Shown: positions 38,235-47,071, numbered from the stretch's first letter. The stretch: 64,000 bases of DNA from Pseudodesulfovibrio thermohalotolerans (GCF_021353295.2 NZ_CP120635.1:3687501-3751500), one strand, 5' to 3'. Numbers and translations are program-made. Notes: generated by a model not told the origin, from the sequence alone.

Positions 38235-38813
38235 TTAGTCCTTTTTCAGATATTTTGTGCCTATGTTGAAGCCTTGGCCGATCTTTTCCCCCACGGTGTG
38301 GTAGGCGCGGGTGCCGGGGGAGAAGATGAGCGGAAGGACTTTTTCCGGGTCAGGGTATTTGCCGTCGACGAGCTTGTCGTCGTCGCACTTCACGTCCTTG
38401 ATTTCGCCCACGAGCATGACGTGCGCGTTGAGATCCACCGTTTCCTTGAGTTCGCACTCGACGACCAGAGGGAATTCGCCGATGTACGGGGCGTCGACGC
38501 AGTCGCTCTTAACCGGGGTGAGCCCCGTGGCCGCGAACTTGTCGATCTTGCTGCCCGAGACCATGCCGAGGTAGTCCGCTTCGGCGGCCAGATAGGCCGG
38601 GCTTACCGATACGGTAAACGCCTTGTGTTTCATGATTCCCGCATAGGTATGGCGCGACGGGCGCACTGATACGGTCAGGCAGGCGGGGTCCGAGCCGCAG
38701 ATGCCGCCCCAGGCGGCGATCATGGCGTTGGGTTTGTCCGCCTCGTCGTAGGAACCCACCGCCCAGACCGGAGTGGGCTGGGCCAGGGTGTTGGGACCGA
38801 GGGATTTCTTCAT
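38235..38813 (-). CDS. Flavoredoxin / flavin reductase-like protein
   Basis: The 192-residue protein belongs to the FMN-binding flavin reductase-like family. It opens MKKSLGPNTLAQPTPVW and has the conserved NAMIAAWGGICGSDP and VSVRPSRHTY segments. Flavoredoxins carry electrons in sulfate reducers and have been linked to thiosulfate reduction. ATG 38813 has AAGGAGCT upstream; the TTG two codons earlier is less likely. It is in the same direction as, and close to, the U32-like gene upstream and the NlpC/P60 gene downstream. Confidence 0.88.
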   Translation of the reverse strand: MKKSLGPNTLAQPTPVWAVGSYDEADKPNAMIAAWGGICGSDPACLTVSVRPSRHTYAGIMKHKAFTVSVSPAYLAAEADYLGMVSGSKIDKFAATGLTPVKSDCVDAPYIGEFPLVVECELKETVDLNAHVMLVGEIKDVKCDDDKLVDGKYPDPEKVLPLIFSPGTRAYHTVGEKIGQGFNIGTKYLKKD

Positions 38814-38878
38814 TGTCAAAGCTCCTTGTATTCGATTCAGGTTCGCAGTCTACGGCAAACCCGGCGGAATGAAAACAA

Positions 38879-39937
38879 TCAGGGCCGGTACGCGGGCAGG
38901 CCGGGATCGACGCGCTCGGCGATGCGTTCGGCCAGGGATGCGCACAGGCCGCAGGTCCGGCACGCCTTGTCACATGCCGTGACCCGCTCGAAAAAGTCGG
39001 CTGGCAGGCTCCTGTTGGGGATGCGCACCCGGTCCGCCAGGTCGCCCATGGCGTCCATGAGGTCCAGAAGATTGCCGTCGTAACGCCCTTGCACGTAGGC
39101 GTCCGCCGCGCGCAGGAGAAAGGCCGCGCCGCGGTTCCGGCCGCACAGCTTGAGTCCGTGGGCGATCCCCTTGTACCGCCAAGCGTCCTCGGGCCGGATG
39201 AACGGCGAGGCGAGCATCAGCCCCGGTTCCCCGATCATGCGCCGCACGCAGCCGAAGTCCCGGTTCATCGCAAAGGTCCGGTCTCCACACAGCCCCTCCA
39301 CCACCAGCCCGACGTGGGCGTCGTGGGCGGGCTTGTACGGGCACTGGTACAGGCATCCCTCGTTGGCCATGAGGAACAGGCGGATATCCTTATGCCTGGC
39401 GCGCAGGCCGTGGGCCAGGGAGTTCAGGCCGTCCGGGTCGCGGTTGAGCGCCCTGTCCGCCACCAGTCGCGTCGGGGGCCGGAACGCGGTCTGGTCGATC
39501 ATGTCCAGCAGGGCGAAGACGCGCGCGGGCGAATCCGGCATGGCGTTGATGCTGGGCACGGCGGCCAGCCGTTTGCACGTTTCGGGTCGGGCGTCGGACA
39601 ATGCCTGGAGAAAATAGGCGTCGGCAAAGACGATTCCGGTTAGCCCGGCCTCGTCCGTCAGCCTGTCCAGCAGGTCGGCCGTCTCATCCAGCAATTTTAT
39701 GTCGAAATACCGTTCCGGGTGGAGGAATCGGCTGTTCATGAGCAGGAGCTTGTCCACGCCCGGAAGCCGGTTCAGGCCGGTGATGATGGCGTCGAGTCCG
39801 GCCGGGGCTGTCCGCTGTCGCGCGTCGGACACGCGCGGGTCGCACAGGGAGAAGTGGACCGAGGCCAGCCGGTCGGACCGTTCGAGCAAAAAAGCGACGT
39901 AGTCGTTGTCGGGCAGAAATGGGACATCCAGAAGCAT
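38879..39937 (-). CDS. U32-like protein with cysteine clusters
   Basis: I do not recognise a named function for this 352-residue protein. The segment FLMANEGCLYQCPYKPAHDAH resembles the NEGC...CPxxxxHxxH region of U32-related proteins, and the barrel-like pattern of hydrophobic strands fits a TIM fold. A second cluster, CDKACRTCGLC, lies near the C-terminus. Together these could bind an Fe-S cluster. It differs from the TrhP-like protein at 8552. It lies 65 bases upstream of the flavoredoxin gene, a possible electron donor. That link is inference. Confidence 0.6.
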   Translation of the reverse strand: MLLDVPFLPDNDYVAFLLERSDRLASVHFSLCDPRVSDARQRTAPAGLDAIITGLNRLPGVDKLLLMNSRFLHPERYFDIKLLDETADLLDRLTDEAGLTGIVFADAYFLQALSDARPETCKRLAAVPSINAMPDSPARVFALLDMIDQTAFRPPTRLVADRALNRDPDGLNSLAHGLRARHKDIRLFLMANEGCLYQCPYKPAHDAHVGLVVEGLCGDRTFAMNRDFGCVRRMIGEPGLMLASPFIRPEDAWRYKGIAHGLKLCGRNRGAAFLLRAADAYVQGRYDGNLLDLMDAMGDLADRVRIPNRSLPADFFERVTACDKACRTCGLCASLAERIAERVDPGLPAYRP

Positions 39938-40024
39938 ATGCCGTTTTCGCCCCTGCCCGCGTTCCCGTCAAGCGTTGGTCGGGAAAAGCGTTCCCTGCGT
40001 CAGGATGGCGGGGGGCGAAAAAAA

Positions 40025-40051
40025 GGGAGAACCGGATGTCCCGGTCCTCCC
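40025..40051 (-). terminator. Terminator of the thioredoxin 2 gene
   Basis: GGGAG-ACCGG pairs with CCGGT-CTCCC around a 5-base loop with one mismatch. On the minus strand seven T residues follow directly. It lies 26 bases after the stop at 40078. Confidence 0.82.
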
Positions 40052-40077
40052 GAAAGAGGGGTGAACGCCCCGGTGCG

Positions 40078-40512
40078 TTAGATGTGTTGTCCGGCCCAGC
40101 CCGCAATGCCCCGCGCATCCATTGCGCCGGATTGCCGGGCGATTTCGCGGCCGTTTCTGAACAGGATGAGCGTGGGCACGGCGCGGATGCCGTAGCGCGC
40201 GGCAACGGCCTGTTCGGCCGAGGTGTCGATTTTGGCCAGCCTGGCCTTGGGGAACAGGGTCTTGGCGGCGTCGGCGAACTGCGGGCCCATCATGAGGCAG
40301 GGGCCGCAAGTGGGGGAGTAGAAGTCCACGAGCACGGGGACGTCGCTCTTGTTGATATGGCGGTCGAAGGTGGAGCCGACCAGTTCGAGGGGTTGGGCCT
40401 CGAAGACCTTGCCGCCGCATTTGCCGCAGGCGGCCTGGGCCTCGCGGCCGGAGTTCACGCGGTTTACGGCCCCGCACTGGGGGCAGACGATGAGTCTATT
40501 ATCGGTGGTCAT
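40078..40512 (-). CDS. trxC: Thioredoxin 2
   Basis: The 144-residue protein has the TrxC layout. An N-terminal zinc ribbon (CPQC at 10-13 and CGKC at 29-32) is followed by a thioredoxin domain with the active site CGPC at 69-72 and the cis-Pro in IRAVPTLILF. It reduces protein disulfides in the cytoplasm; the zinc ribbon of this class is linked to oxidative-stress roles. It forms its own short unit ending in a strong terminator, with the thioesterase gene 67 bases upstream. Confidence 0.93.
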   Translation of the reverse strand: MTTDNRLIVCPQCGAVNRVNSGREAQAACGKCGGKVFEAQPLELVGSTFDRHINKSDVPVLVDFYSPTCGPCLMMGPQFADAAKTLFPKARLAKIDTSAEQAVAARYGIRAVPTLILFRNGREIARQSGAMDARGIAGWAGQHI

Positions 40513-40579
40513 GGGATTCCTCCGTAGTTGTCTTACGGAAGAAGAATAATCACCGTGGGGCGTTGGGCAAGGGGCTGCG

Positions 40580-40990
40580 TCAGGCCACGAGCAGGAACGA
40601 GGCCGTGGCCCTGGCCACCTCGCGGTCGCCGGACGAGGCCGAGGCCTCGACGAACAGCACGCGGCCGCCGCGCTTTACCACGCGGGCTTCGCAGGTCAGG
40701 TCCGAGCCGGGCCGGACCGCGCGGAGGAAGCTGACGGACAGGTCCACGGTGGTGGTCCGTTCGCCGGGCGCGTTGCCGCCGAGCACGGCGTGGGCCATGG
40801 TTTCGTCCAGCAGGGTCGACAGCACGCCGCCCGCGACCATGCCCGCTCCCTGGGTCAGCTCCGGCTTGAAGGGCAGTTTGAGCACGGCGTGGTCCTGTTC
40901 GATGGACACCACCTCCACGCCGAGGAAGGTGAAGAGGTTGTTCACGGTCTGGTCCTGTTTGCGGACCGCTTTGAGATAGGCTTCAGGCAT
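40580..40990 (-). CDS. PaaI-type hotdog thioesterase
   Basis: The 136-residue protein is a hotdog-fold acyl-CoA thioesterase. The segment GGVLSTLLDETMAHAVLG carries the catalytic acid, as in the PaaI group, and TTTVDLSVSFLRAV continues the fold. The acyl-CoA substrate is unknown. It lies 5 bases after the TIM-barrel gene and so is co-transcribed with it. Confidence 0.87.
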   Translation of the reverse strand: MPEAYLKAVRKQDQTVNNLFTFLGVEVVSIEQDHAVLKLPFKPELTQGAGMVAGGVLSTLLDETMAHAVLGGNAPGERTTTVDLSVSFLRAVRPGSDLTCEARVVKRGGRVLFVEASASSGDREVARATASFLLVA

Positions 40991-40995
40991 GTGGT

Positions 40996-41811
40996 TTAAT
41001 CCCTCCGGCCGGTTTCTAGCCGCGCTTCCATATCCTTGCGCAGCCTGGTGAGCATTTCCACGGTGCCGTCCATGTCGTTCGGGAAGGCGCCGGGTTCCAA
41101 TTCCAGGGTAATGTATCCGGCGTATCCCCGTTTGCCAAGGCGTTCGAGGAAGGCATCGAGCGGCAGCGCTCCTTTGCCGGGCGCGAGGTGTTCGGTGTAG
41201 CCCACGGCGTCGGAGAAGTGGACGTTGTAGAGCAGTTCATGCTGGACCTTGTCGATGGCCTCCAGCACGTCGCGGCCCGACACGCCCATGTGGCAGACGT
41301 CGAAGGTCAGGCCCACGTTCTTGTCCCGGCACTGGGCCATGAGCTTGTCCAACGGGTCCTTGCCGAAGGGCGAACCTTCGGCCCAGGGCATGTTCTCAAG
41401 TGAAAAGCGGATGCGGCCCTTGGCGTCCAGGAGCAGGGGCAGGTCCACGGCTTTTTCGAACCAGCGGTTCTGGATCATGTTGGCCAGCCGGGTGCCGGGC
41501 GGGTGCATGGTGATGTGGTCGGCCTCGGGCAGGGTGTTGGCCAAGGCCGTGGTCGCCTTCCAGGAGTTGAGGTGACCGCCCCAGGCCGCCCAGTCGCGGA
41601 ACGGGGCGTGCAGGCTGCGGATGGGCAGGATGTCGCTGATTGCGCCCAGCCCTGCGTCGGGATTGAGCTTGGGGGAATTCATGATGAGCTCCATGCCCGC
41701 GAATCCGGCCTCACGGCCGATGCGCGCCACGTGCTCAAGCGGCAGGTGAAACAGGCATCCCGCCGACAGAAGAATAAGGGGGCCGCTCCGGCCGATAGTG
41801 TCTTCTCCCAT
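40996..41811 (-). CDS. Sugar phosphate isomerase/epimerase-like TIM-barrel protein
   Basis: The 271-residue protein belongs to the AP-endonuclease-2/xylose-isomerase-like TIM-barrel superfamily. Metal-binding positions are suggested by FSLENMPWAEG (Glu), LTFDVCHMG (Asp, His), NVHFSDAVGY and a closing ITLELEP (Glu). Members isomerise or epimerise sugars, inosose or hydroxypyruvate; which one here is not known. I prefer ATG 41811 (MGEDTIGRSG); an upstream GTG at 41829 is possible. It is the first gene of a pair with the thioesterase. Confidence 0.75.
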   Translation of the reverse strand: MGEDTIGRSGPLILLSAGCLFHLPLEHVARIGREAGFAGMELIMNSPKLNPDAGLGAISDILPIRSLHAPFRDWAAWGGHLNSWKATTALANTLPEADHITMHPPGTRLANMIQNRWFEKAVDLPLLLDAKGRIRFSLENMPWAEGSPFGKDPLDKLMAQCRDKNVGLTFDVCHMGVSGRDVLEAIDKVQHELLYNVHFSDAVGYTEHLAPGKGALPLDAFLERLGKRGYAGYITLELEPGAFPNDMDGTVEMLTRLRKDMEARLETGRRD

Positions 41812-42105
41812 GCCTGCACCATACGGCACGGTTACGTCACGGCAATAAAATATCGGGGAAGGGCGAAAAAAACCGGGTAAACGGCAACTGGCCGCGCTTT
41901 GTGACTTGATGCGCCCAGGTCGGCCCCGTGGTTTGGGTACGGTTCGTGAACGGGTCGGGCACGGGCCGGAGCAGAGCGGTCAACGCGGTTTTGCCTTGGT
42001 GCGCATGGCGGTCCAGGGACACGGTCGGAAGAACACTGAACAAATCGTCAGTGTTTTATCTTTTTGAATTTATGTGAGAAATAGATGATCGTCGCTTGTC
42101 GACAA

Positions 42106-42519
42106 CTACTTTGCAGGCGACTTCTCAATGAGGTCGACCAGGACCAGCGCCCAAGCCATGTCGCGCTTGTTGTCCTCGGTCATGGCGTCCAGGAGTCGTT
42201 CCTTGAGCGGCTTGATCGCGGCCTTGAGCCGGGCGGGGCCGATGTCCTCCACCCGGTAGGCGGCTTCAAGGGCGTTCAGGCACAGGGAGTCGAACGCCTG
42301 CCGGTCGGATCGGTCCGTGTGCCGGGCCGCGCGCAGGGCCGCATGATAGGCCGCGATCTCCCGGACCTTCAACAGCCCGAAGACCACCGCCTCCAAGTTG
42401 GTGTAGTCCCGGCCCCATATGTCCGCGCCTCGGATTTCCGGGCGCGGCAATGCCGGACCCCGCTCCTCGCGCCTGTCCAGAGTCCGCCGGAATTCCTCAA
42501 GGGCAACCACGTTTCCCAT
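42106..42519 (-). CDS. Conserved hypothetical protein, helical
   Basis: I do not recognise this 137-residue protein. It is helical and charged, with no cysteine motif, membrane segment or signal peptide; segments such as NLEAVVFGLLKVREIAAYHAALRAARHT suggest a small helical bundle. A GGAGCGG sequence precedes the ATG. It stands alone between two low-coding gaps, and its composition is like that of its neighbours, so it is probably a real gene. Confidence 0.6.
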   Translation of the reverse strand: MGNVVALEEFRRTLDRREERGPALPRPEIRGADIWGRDYTNLEAVVFGLLKVREIAAYHAALRAARHTDRSDRQAFDSLCLNALEAAYRVEDIGPARLKAAIKPLKERLLDAMTEDNKRDMAWALVLVDLIEKSPAK

Positions 42520-42878
42520 AACCGCTCCTTATTACAATCGTCGTTCTCTCTAATCGGATGGCCGATCCGTTTCTTAAGATGTTTCTTAATATTTTACGGG
42601 ATGGGTGAGGCGAAAGGAGCCCGGTACTTGCCGTGGCTTTGGCGCAACTGTCGTTTGGCGTGTTTACGGATTGGCCGAATAGTGGTGGGAGGGGGGGGCG
42701 CGGCGTTCAAAAAAGGAGGGAGGCCGCCCTGCGTCCGGGCAGCCTTCCAGCCTTATGAAAAGGCAGAGATCGTCGGTAAGATCATACTATATTACAAGCG
42801 TATATAGATCAAGTAACTTATCGTCTTTTTATCGTATTAAATGATGTTTCCGGCGATGATCCCGGGTTTGTTCCTCTG
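42520..42878. other. Intergenic region with terminator hairpin and A+T-rich patch
   Basis: No gene is seen. The stretch contains the hairpin listed at 42721-42745 and an A+T-rich patch at about 42770-42850, with no clear promoter assignment. Confidence 0.5.
42721..42745 (-). terminator. Probable terminator of the second CBS gene
   Basis: GGCCGCCC pairs with GGGCAGCC with one mismatch. On the minus strand it is followed by CCTCCCTCC and six T residues. It lies about 130 bases past the CBS gene's stop. Confidence 0.55.
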
Positions 42879-43553
42879 CTAGATGACGGTGTGGACCGCG
42901 TCGACGACCCAGTAGAGAACCTCGAACTGTTCGGCCAGGCCTTGCTTGAGGCGCTTGAATTCGGGCTTTTCCATGTCGCGGATGCGGATGTAGACGTTTT
43001 TGAACCCTTCGGATTCGGGCACGTTGTGGGTCATGATGGACATGATGCGCGCGCCGTTGTCCTTGAGGAAGGCGAGGACCGGGCGGAGGCTGCCGGGAGC
43101 GGTGGACAACCGCAGGCAGAACTGGGCGCCGCCTTCGTAGATGCCGGAAATTTCGACCAGGACCTTGAAGACGTCGGTGTCGGTGATGATACCCACGACC
43201 TTGTCGTTTTCGTCCACCACGGGCAGGCCGCCGAAGTTGCCTTCAAGCATGAGCACGGCGGCCTTCTCCACGGTTTCGGTGTCGCGGATGGTGACGATCT
43301 TCTTGGTCATGATGTCCCGCACCTTGACCTCGGAGAGGAGGTAGTACAGCTCGTGCATATCGAGGGTGGTGGCCTTGGACGGAGAGGCGTCCTTGACGTC
43401 GCGGTCCGAGATGATGCCCACGATTTTGCCGCTCTCATCCACCACGGGCAGACGGCTGATTCCCTTGTCCTTCATGAACTTGGAGGCCTTCATCATGGAG
43501 CGGTCCGGGGTGATGGTATAAACGTCCTTGGTCATCCAGTTGGCTACCAGCAT
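42879..43553 (-). CDS. CBS-domain pair protein with ACT-like C-terminus (second copy)
   Basis: The 224-residue protein has two CBS domains (MLVANWMTKDVYTITPD, then DIMTKKIVTIRD) and an ACT-like C-terminus (AQFCLRLSTAPGSLRPVLAFL). The layout is the same as the protein at 25028-25705, and both begin MLV-x-x-WMT. It is AcuB-like. Ligand and partner are unknown; adenine nucleotides are the usual CBS ligands. GGAGGAACC precedes the ATG. It is monocistronic. Confidence 0.9.
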   Translation of the reverse strand: MLVANWMTKDVYTITPDRSMMKASKFMKDKGISRLPVVDESGKIVGIISDRDVKDASPSKATTLDMHELYYLLSEVKVRDIMTKKIVTIRDTETVEKAAVLMLEGNFGGLPVVDENDKVVGIITDTDVFKVLVEISGIYEGGAQFCLRLSTAPGSLRPVLAFLKDNGARIMSIMTHNVPESEGFKNVYIRIRDMEKPEFKRLKQGLAEQFEVLYWVVDAVHTVI

Positions 43554-43843
43554 AGGGGGTTCCTCCTTGTTTTAACGGCTGTTTCCAGCCGGATACAGTC
43601 GATATTTTGAGCTATTCTTAACGCTTCCCGCGTCATTTGGCTAGCCCTGCGACGGCTTTTTCCCGGGCGGGCCGGGCGTGGACGGCAGCCTCGTCCGTCC
43701 AAACCCCGTCAAGTTGTTTTTTTATGCCATTTGGCCGCTTTTCCCTGCCATTCTCCGCCGTAACCGGGTTTCGCCGGAAACCGGGGCTATGGTCGTCCAG
43801 GACCGGGGCGGCCATCGGCAACCTCAAGGATTGGGAGAACAAC

Positions 43844-44251
43844 ATGGCGATACCCATTATCGCGGCCGTGGCGGGACTGCTGACCACGGTGGTGGACGGA
43901 GTGGCGGACCACTTCAGGGGAAAACGGGAATTGAAGAAGGCGGTCATGGAGAACCGCGTGCGGCTGGCCCGTTCGGACCGGGAATTCAACCACGATTGGG
44001 AGATGAAGCAACTGGAGAACGCGGGCTGGAAGGACGACGTGCTCTTCTTCGCCTGGATTGGCTTTTTCATCTGGTCCGGAGCGGACCCCGAGGGCGCGGG
44101 CGAGGTCATCCGCGCCTGGGAGGCCCTGCCCGACTGGTTCCTGCAGATCACGTTCTGGATCGTGGCTGCCGTGCTCGGGGTCAAGAAGATCGGCGACTAC
44201 CTGCCCGGCGCGGTGCGGGGGCTCAGGGACGCCCTGGGAGGCGGCAAATGA
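43844..44251 (+). CDS. Three-TM holin of the gene-transfer-agent type
   Basis: The 135-residue protein has hydrophobic segments at about 3-20, 66-79 and 97-113. A charged middle region (RGKRELKKAVMENRVRLARSDREFNHDWEMKQ, spread over 25-55) and a WKDD turn lie between them. This is the pattern I recall for the GTA/phage '3TM holin' family, which opens the inner membrane for lysis or particle release. The start is ATG 43844 with GGGAGAAC upstream; the long open frame before it is not coding. It overlaps the next small gene as ATGA. Confidence 0.75.
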   Translation: MAIPIIAAVAGLLTTVVDGVADHFRGKRELKKAVMENRVRLARSDREFNHDWEMKQLENAGWKDDVLFFAWIGFFIWSGADPEGAGEVIRAWEALPDWFLQITFWIVAAVLGVKKIGDYLPGAVRGLRDALGGGK

Positions 44252-44460
44252 CGGCCATGGACAGACAGGACGTGCAGGATCTTCTGGTTCGCATAGATGA
44301 ACGGGTCAAGGCCATCCAGGAGGCTATCAGGGAAATCAACGAGGCCCGCCAATGCGCCAGCCATCGGGAGAAAATCCGCGTCCTGGAGCGGCTGGTATGG
44401 GGCAGCCTCGCGGGCACGGCGGCACTGGGCGGGCGTATCCTGTTCGAGGCTCTGCGATGA
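44248..44460 (+). CDS. Small coiled-coil plus TM protein, XhlA-like
   Basis: The 70-residue protein has a short coiled coil (VRIDERVKAIQEAIREINEA, 14-33) and one C-terminal membrane helix (about 48-66). This is the layout of XhlA-type proteins that accompany holins in phage lysis modules. The start overlaps the holin stop as ATGA, so translation is coupled. It ends 2 bases from the end of the convergent TPR gene. The assignment rests on layout and neighbour. Confidence 0.6.
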   Translation: MTAMDRQDVQDLLVRIDERVKAIQEAIREINEARQCASHREKIRVLERLVWGSLAGTAALGGRILFEALR

Positions 44461-44462
44461 GC

Positions 44463-45383
44463 CTAGGGGTAGATTTGGTCCCGGTATTCCCGGAGCTGGT
44501 CCATGTATTGGGAGGCCAGGAAATCGTTGCCGCGGGCGCGTGCCATCGTCAGGGCCGTTTCGACGGCTTCGATGGCCTGGTCCATTTCACCGGCTCCCGC
44601 CAGGGCCTCGCCCAGAAGTCCGAAAAGGGCGCTCTGTCCCGGTTCCAGCTGAGTGGCCCGGCGGTAGTCCCTGACGGCTTCCGCGTACCGGCCGAGCTTG
44701 AGCAGGGCCTGGGCCCGCGCGGAGAGCAGCCGGACATTGTCCGAATCCAGAATATACGCTTGGGACAGGTCGCTCAGGGCCGCCTCGTACTCATTGCGGG
44801 ACAGGTACGCCATGCCGCGGTTGTAGTTGGCGTCCAGATCGGCCGGATTGATGGCCAGGGCGCTGCCGAAGTCGTCGATGGCCTCGTCGCTCCGGTTCAG
44901 CCGGAGATAGCACAAGCCGCGCCGGACGAACGCCTCGGCCACGGTCGGGTCGTGCCGGATGACCTGCGAGAAGTCGCGGGCCGCTTCCCGGTACCGGGTC
45001 AGATTCAGGAGAATGGAGCCTCGCGTGTAGAGCGCGTTCACGTAATCCGGCTTCAGCTCGATGGCCCGGTTCACATCCGTCAGGGCTTCGTCCGTATGCC
45101 CCTCGGAAAACAGGATCATCGCCCGGTAATAGCGGGCGTTTGCCATATCCGGGTCCAGCTCCAAAGCCTGGTCCAGGTACCGAAGCGCCGTGTCCTCGTC
45201 GAGGAACGCGCCGTCGTGCATGAGCTGCATGGCCTCGGTCAGGGCTTCGGCGGCCCGGGCCTCGCGTTGTTGCGCTGCCAGCTCCTCCCGGGTGGGCGGC
45301 GCGACGGGCGGGGCCGCCTTTTCGGTGCAGCCCGCCGGGGCCAGAACCAGGCAAAGCAAAACAATCAGGGCGTAAGTCCGCAT
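44463..45383 (-). CDS. TPR-repeat lipoprotein
   Basis: The 306-residue protein has a lipoprotein signal peptide (lipidated Cys19 in LAPAGCTEK) and about six tetratricopeptide repeats, for example ARYYRAMILFSEGHTDEALTDVNRAIELKPD spread over about 80-112. TPRs bind partner proteins, and NlpI-like lipoproteins of this kind often serve envelope assembly. ATG 45383 starts the signal peptide; the frame to 45578 runs inside the divergent terminase gene. No specific partner is visible. Confidence 0.83.
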   Translation of the reverse strand: MRTYALIVLLCLVLAPAGCTEKAAPPVAPPTREELAAQQREARAAEALTEAMQLMHDGAFLDEDTALRYLDQALELDPDMANARYYRAMILFSEGHTDEALTDVNRAIELKPDYVNALYTRGSILLNLTRYREAARDFSQVIRHDPTVAEAFVRRGLCYLRLNRSDEAIDDFGSALAINPADLDANYNRGMAYLSRNEYEAALSDLSQAYILDSDNVRLLSARAQALLKLGRYAEAVRDYRRATQLEPGQSALFGLLGEALAGAGEMDQAIEAVETALTMARARGNDFLASQYMDQLREYRDQIYP

Positions 45384-45435
45384 GGCCGAGGAATAGCCTT
45401 GGCCCGCGCCGTCCGTCAACATAAGCGAGGAAACA

Positions 45436-46722
45436 ATGTCCACTGATCTGTATGTGCCAAGGGAGCACCAGGCCAGGATCGAGGCGGAGCTTGGCCGTTT
45501 CTCCGTCCTGGTCTGCCACCGCCGGTTCGGCAAGACCGTGCTGTCCGTCAATCGGCTTATCAGGGCTGCGAAGGCCACCCTCCGCCCGGACTGGCGCGGG
45601 GCTTACATCGCCCCTTTGTATCGCCAGGCAAAAACCGTGGTCTGGGACGAACTCAAGCGATACTGCGGCCAGGGGCGCGACGAATGCACCGTGAAGTTCA
45701 ACGAGACCGAATTGCGCGCGGATTTCGAAAACGGGGCGCGCATCCGCCTGTTCGGGGCCAACAATCCGGATTCCCTGCGCGGCATGTACCTCGACGGCGT
45801 GGTATTCGACGAGGTGGCCCAGATGCCCTTGCGCATATGGACCGAGGTTATCCGGCCAGCCCTGTCGGATCGCAAGGGGTGGGCCATGTTTATCGGCACC
45901 CCCCGGGGCAAGAACGCCCTTTACGAGATATGGGAGAAGGCCAAGGCCGACCGGGATTGGCTGGCCGCCATGTACCGCGCATCGGAGACCGGGATCATCG
46001 CCGATGACGAGCTGGAGGCCAGCGCGCGGGAAATGTCGCCCGAGGAGTACGAGCAGGAGTTCGAGTGTTCATTCACCGCCGCCATACGCGGGGCATACTT
46101 CGGCCAGCTTCTCGCCGACGCCGACCGCGATGGCCGCGTCACCGCCGTTCCCCATGATCCGTCCATGCCCGTGCACACCGCCTGGGACCTGGGCATGTCG
46201 GATTCCACCTCCATCTGGTTCGTCCAGGCCAAGCCCGGCGGGACCTTCGCGGTCATCGACTACTACGAGGCCAGCGGAGAGGGATTGGACCATTACGCCC
46301 GCATTCTCGACGCCAAGGGATACAAGTATGGTACGCACATCGCGCCCCACGACATCCGCGTACGCGAGCTTGGCACGGGCCGGTCGCGCCTCGAAACGGC
46401 TCGTTCCCTGGGAATCCGCTTCGATATCGCGGCCAACATTCCCATCCAGGACGGCATCAACGCCGTGCGCACCATCCTGCCCCGCTGCTGGTTCGACGAG
46501 GCCCGCTGCGGCCCCGGTCTCGAAGCGCTCCGCCACTACCGGCGTTCCTTCAACGACCGGACCGCCGATTTCTCGTCCCGGCCCGTGCACGACTGGACCA
46601 GCCACGCGGCCGACGGGTTCCGCTACTTCGCCGTGGGCTTCCGCCCGCCCGCCGCGGGACCTCGCCCGGCGCATACCGCAAACGATTACAACCCCTTCGG
46701 AGGAAACCATGTCCGTTCATGA
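45436..46722 (+). CDS. Phage-type terminase large subunit
   Basis: The 428-residue protein is a DNA-packaging motor-nuclease. The ATPase part has the Walker A CHRRFGKT at 27-34, Walker B GVVFDE ending in D125-E126, and the coupling motif GTPRG at 154-158. The RNase H-like nuclease part begins with AWDLGMSDS (D251) and ends with an acidic residue in SHAADGFRYF. All key residues are present, so it may be functional. No portal, capsid or protease gene is beside it; a 120-residue companion overlaps its end. It is divergent from the TPR lipoprotein gene. Confidence 0.9.
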   Translation: MSTDLYVPREHQARIEAELGRFSVLVCHRRFGKTVLSVNRLIRAAKATLRPDWRGAYIAPLYRQAKTVVWDELKRYCGQGRDECTVKFNETELRADFENGARIRLFGANNPDSLRGMYLDGVVFDEVAQMPLRIWTEVIRPALSDRKGWAMFIGTPRGKNALYEIWEKAKADRDWLAAMYRASETGIIADDELEASAREMSPEEYEQEFECSFTAAIRGAYFGQLLADADRDGRVTAVPHDPSMPVHTAWDLGMSDSTSIWFVQAKPGGTFAVIDYYEASGEGLDHYARILDAKGYKYGTHIAPHDIRVRELGTGRSRLETARSLGIRFDIAANIPIQDGINAVRTILPRCWFDEARCGPGLEALRHYRRSFNDRTADFSSRPVHDWTSHAADGFRYFAVGFRPPAAGPRPAHTANDYNPFGGNHVRS

Positions 46723-47071
46723 GACAACCGACCGGCCTGCGCCTCTGGCCCACTTCCCGGATGACGGGACCTACCGCTGGCTTGAACTGGCCGACGGCGG
46801 CAGCCGCTACGGCGTCAGCGCCATCGCGGCCCGGGACGGCTACCTCGAACTGCATCTGACCATGACCCGATGGGGGCCGGACGTCCGCCGGAATCTGGCC
46901 CGGGATCTGGAATGGCTCAAAACCGAGGCGCGGCGGCTCGGCCTGTCCAAAATCATGGGGGTTCGAGCCGACGACCTGGGGCGGTTTGACAAACGCCTCT
47001 TCCGCTTCGCCAGGCTCTACGGCTTCAACGAAACCTGCGTATTTCAGACGGCGAGTCTGGCGGTTGGTTGA
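46709..47071 (+). CDS. Hypothetical protein coupled to the terminase
   Basis: This 120-residue protein is not recognised with certainty. It starts MSVHETTDRPAPLAHFPDDG, is rich in Arg and aromatic residues, and has an alternating pattern ending in ADDLGRFDKRLFRFARLYGF that slightly recalls small acyltransferase-like phage proteins. It overlaps the terminase gene by 14 bases and has CGGAGG five bases before the ATG, so it is translated with it. The longer open frame upstream is out of frame inside the terminase gene. Confidence 0.65.
   Translation: MSVHETTDRPAPLAHFPDDGTYRWLELADGGSRYGVSAIAARDGYLELHLTMTRWGPDVRRNLARDLEWLKTEARRLGLSKIMGVRADDLGRFDKRLFRFARLYGFNETCVFQTASLAVG

Noticed and set aside
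43637..43843. N-terminal extension of the holin frame
   Set aside because: The extra residues are Arg/Ser/Phe-rich without a ribosome site and would place a non-membrane leader before the first holin helix.
46004..46708. Upstream extension of the 120-residue gene inside the terminase gene
   Set aside because: This part is an out-of-frame, Pro/Arg/Ser-rich reading of the terminase. The real start is at 46709, with CGGAGG before it.
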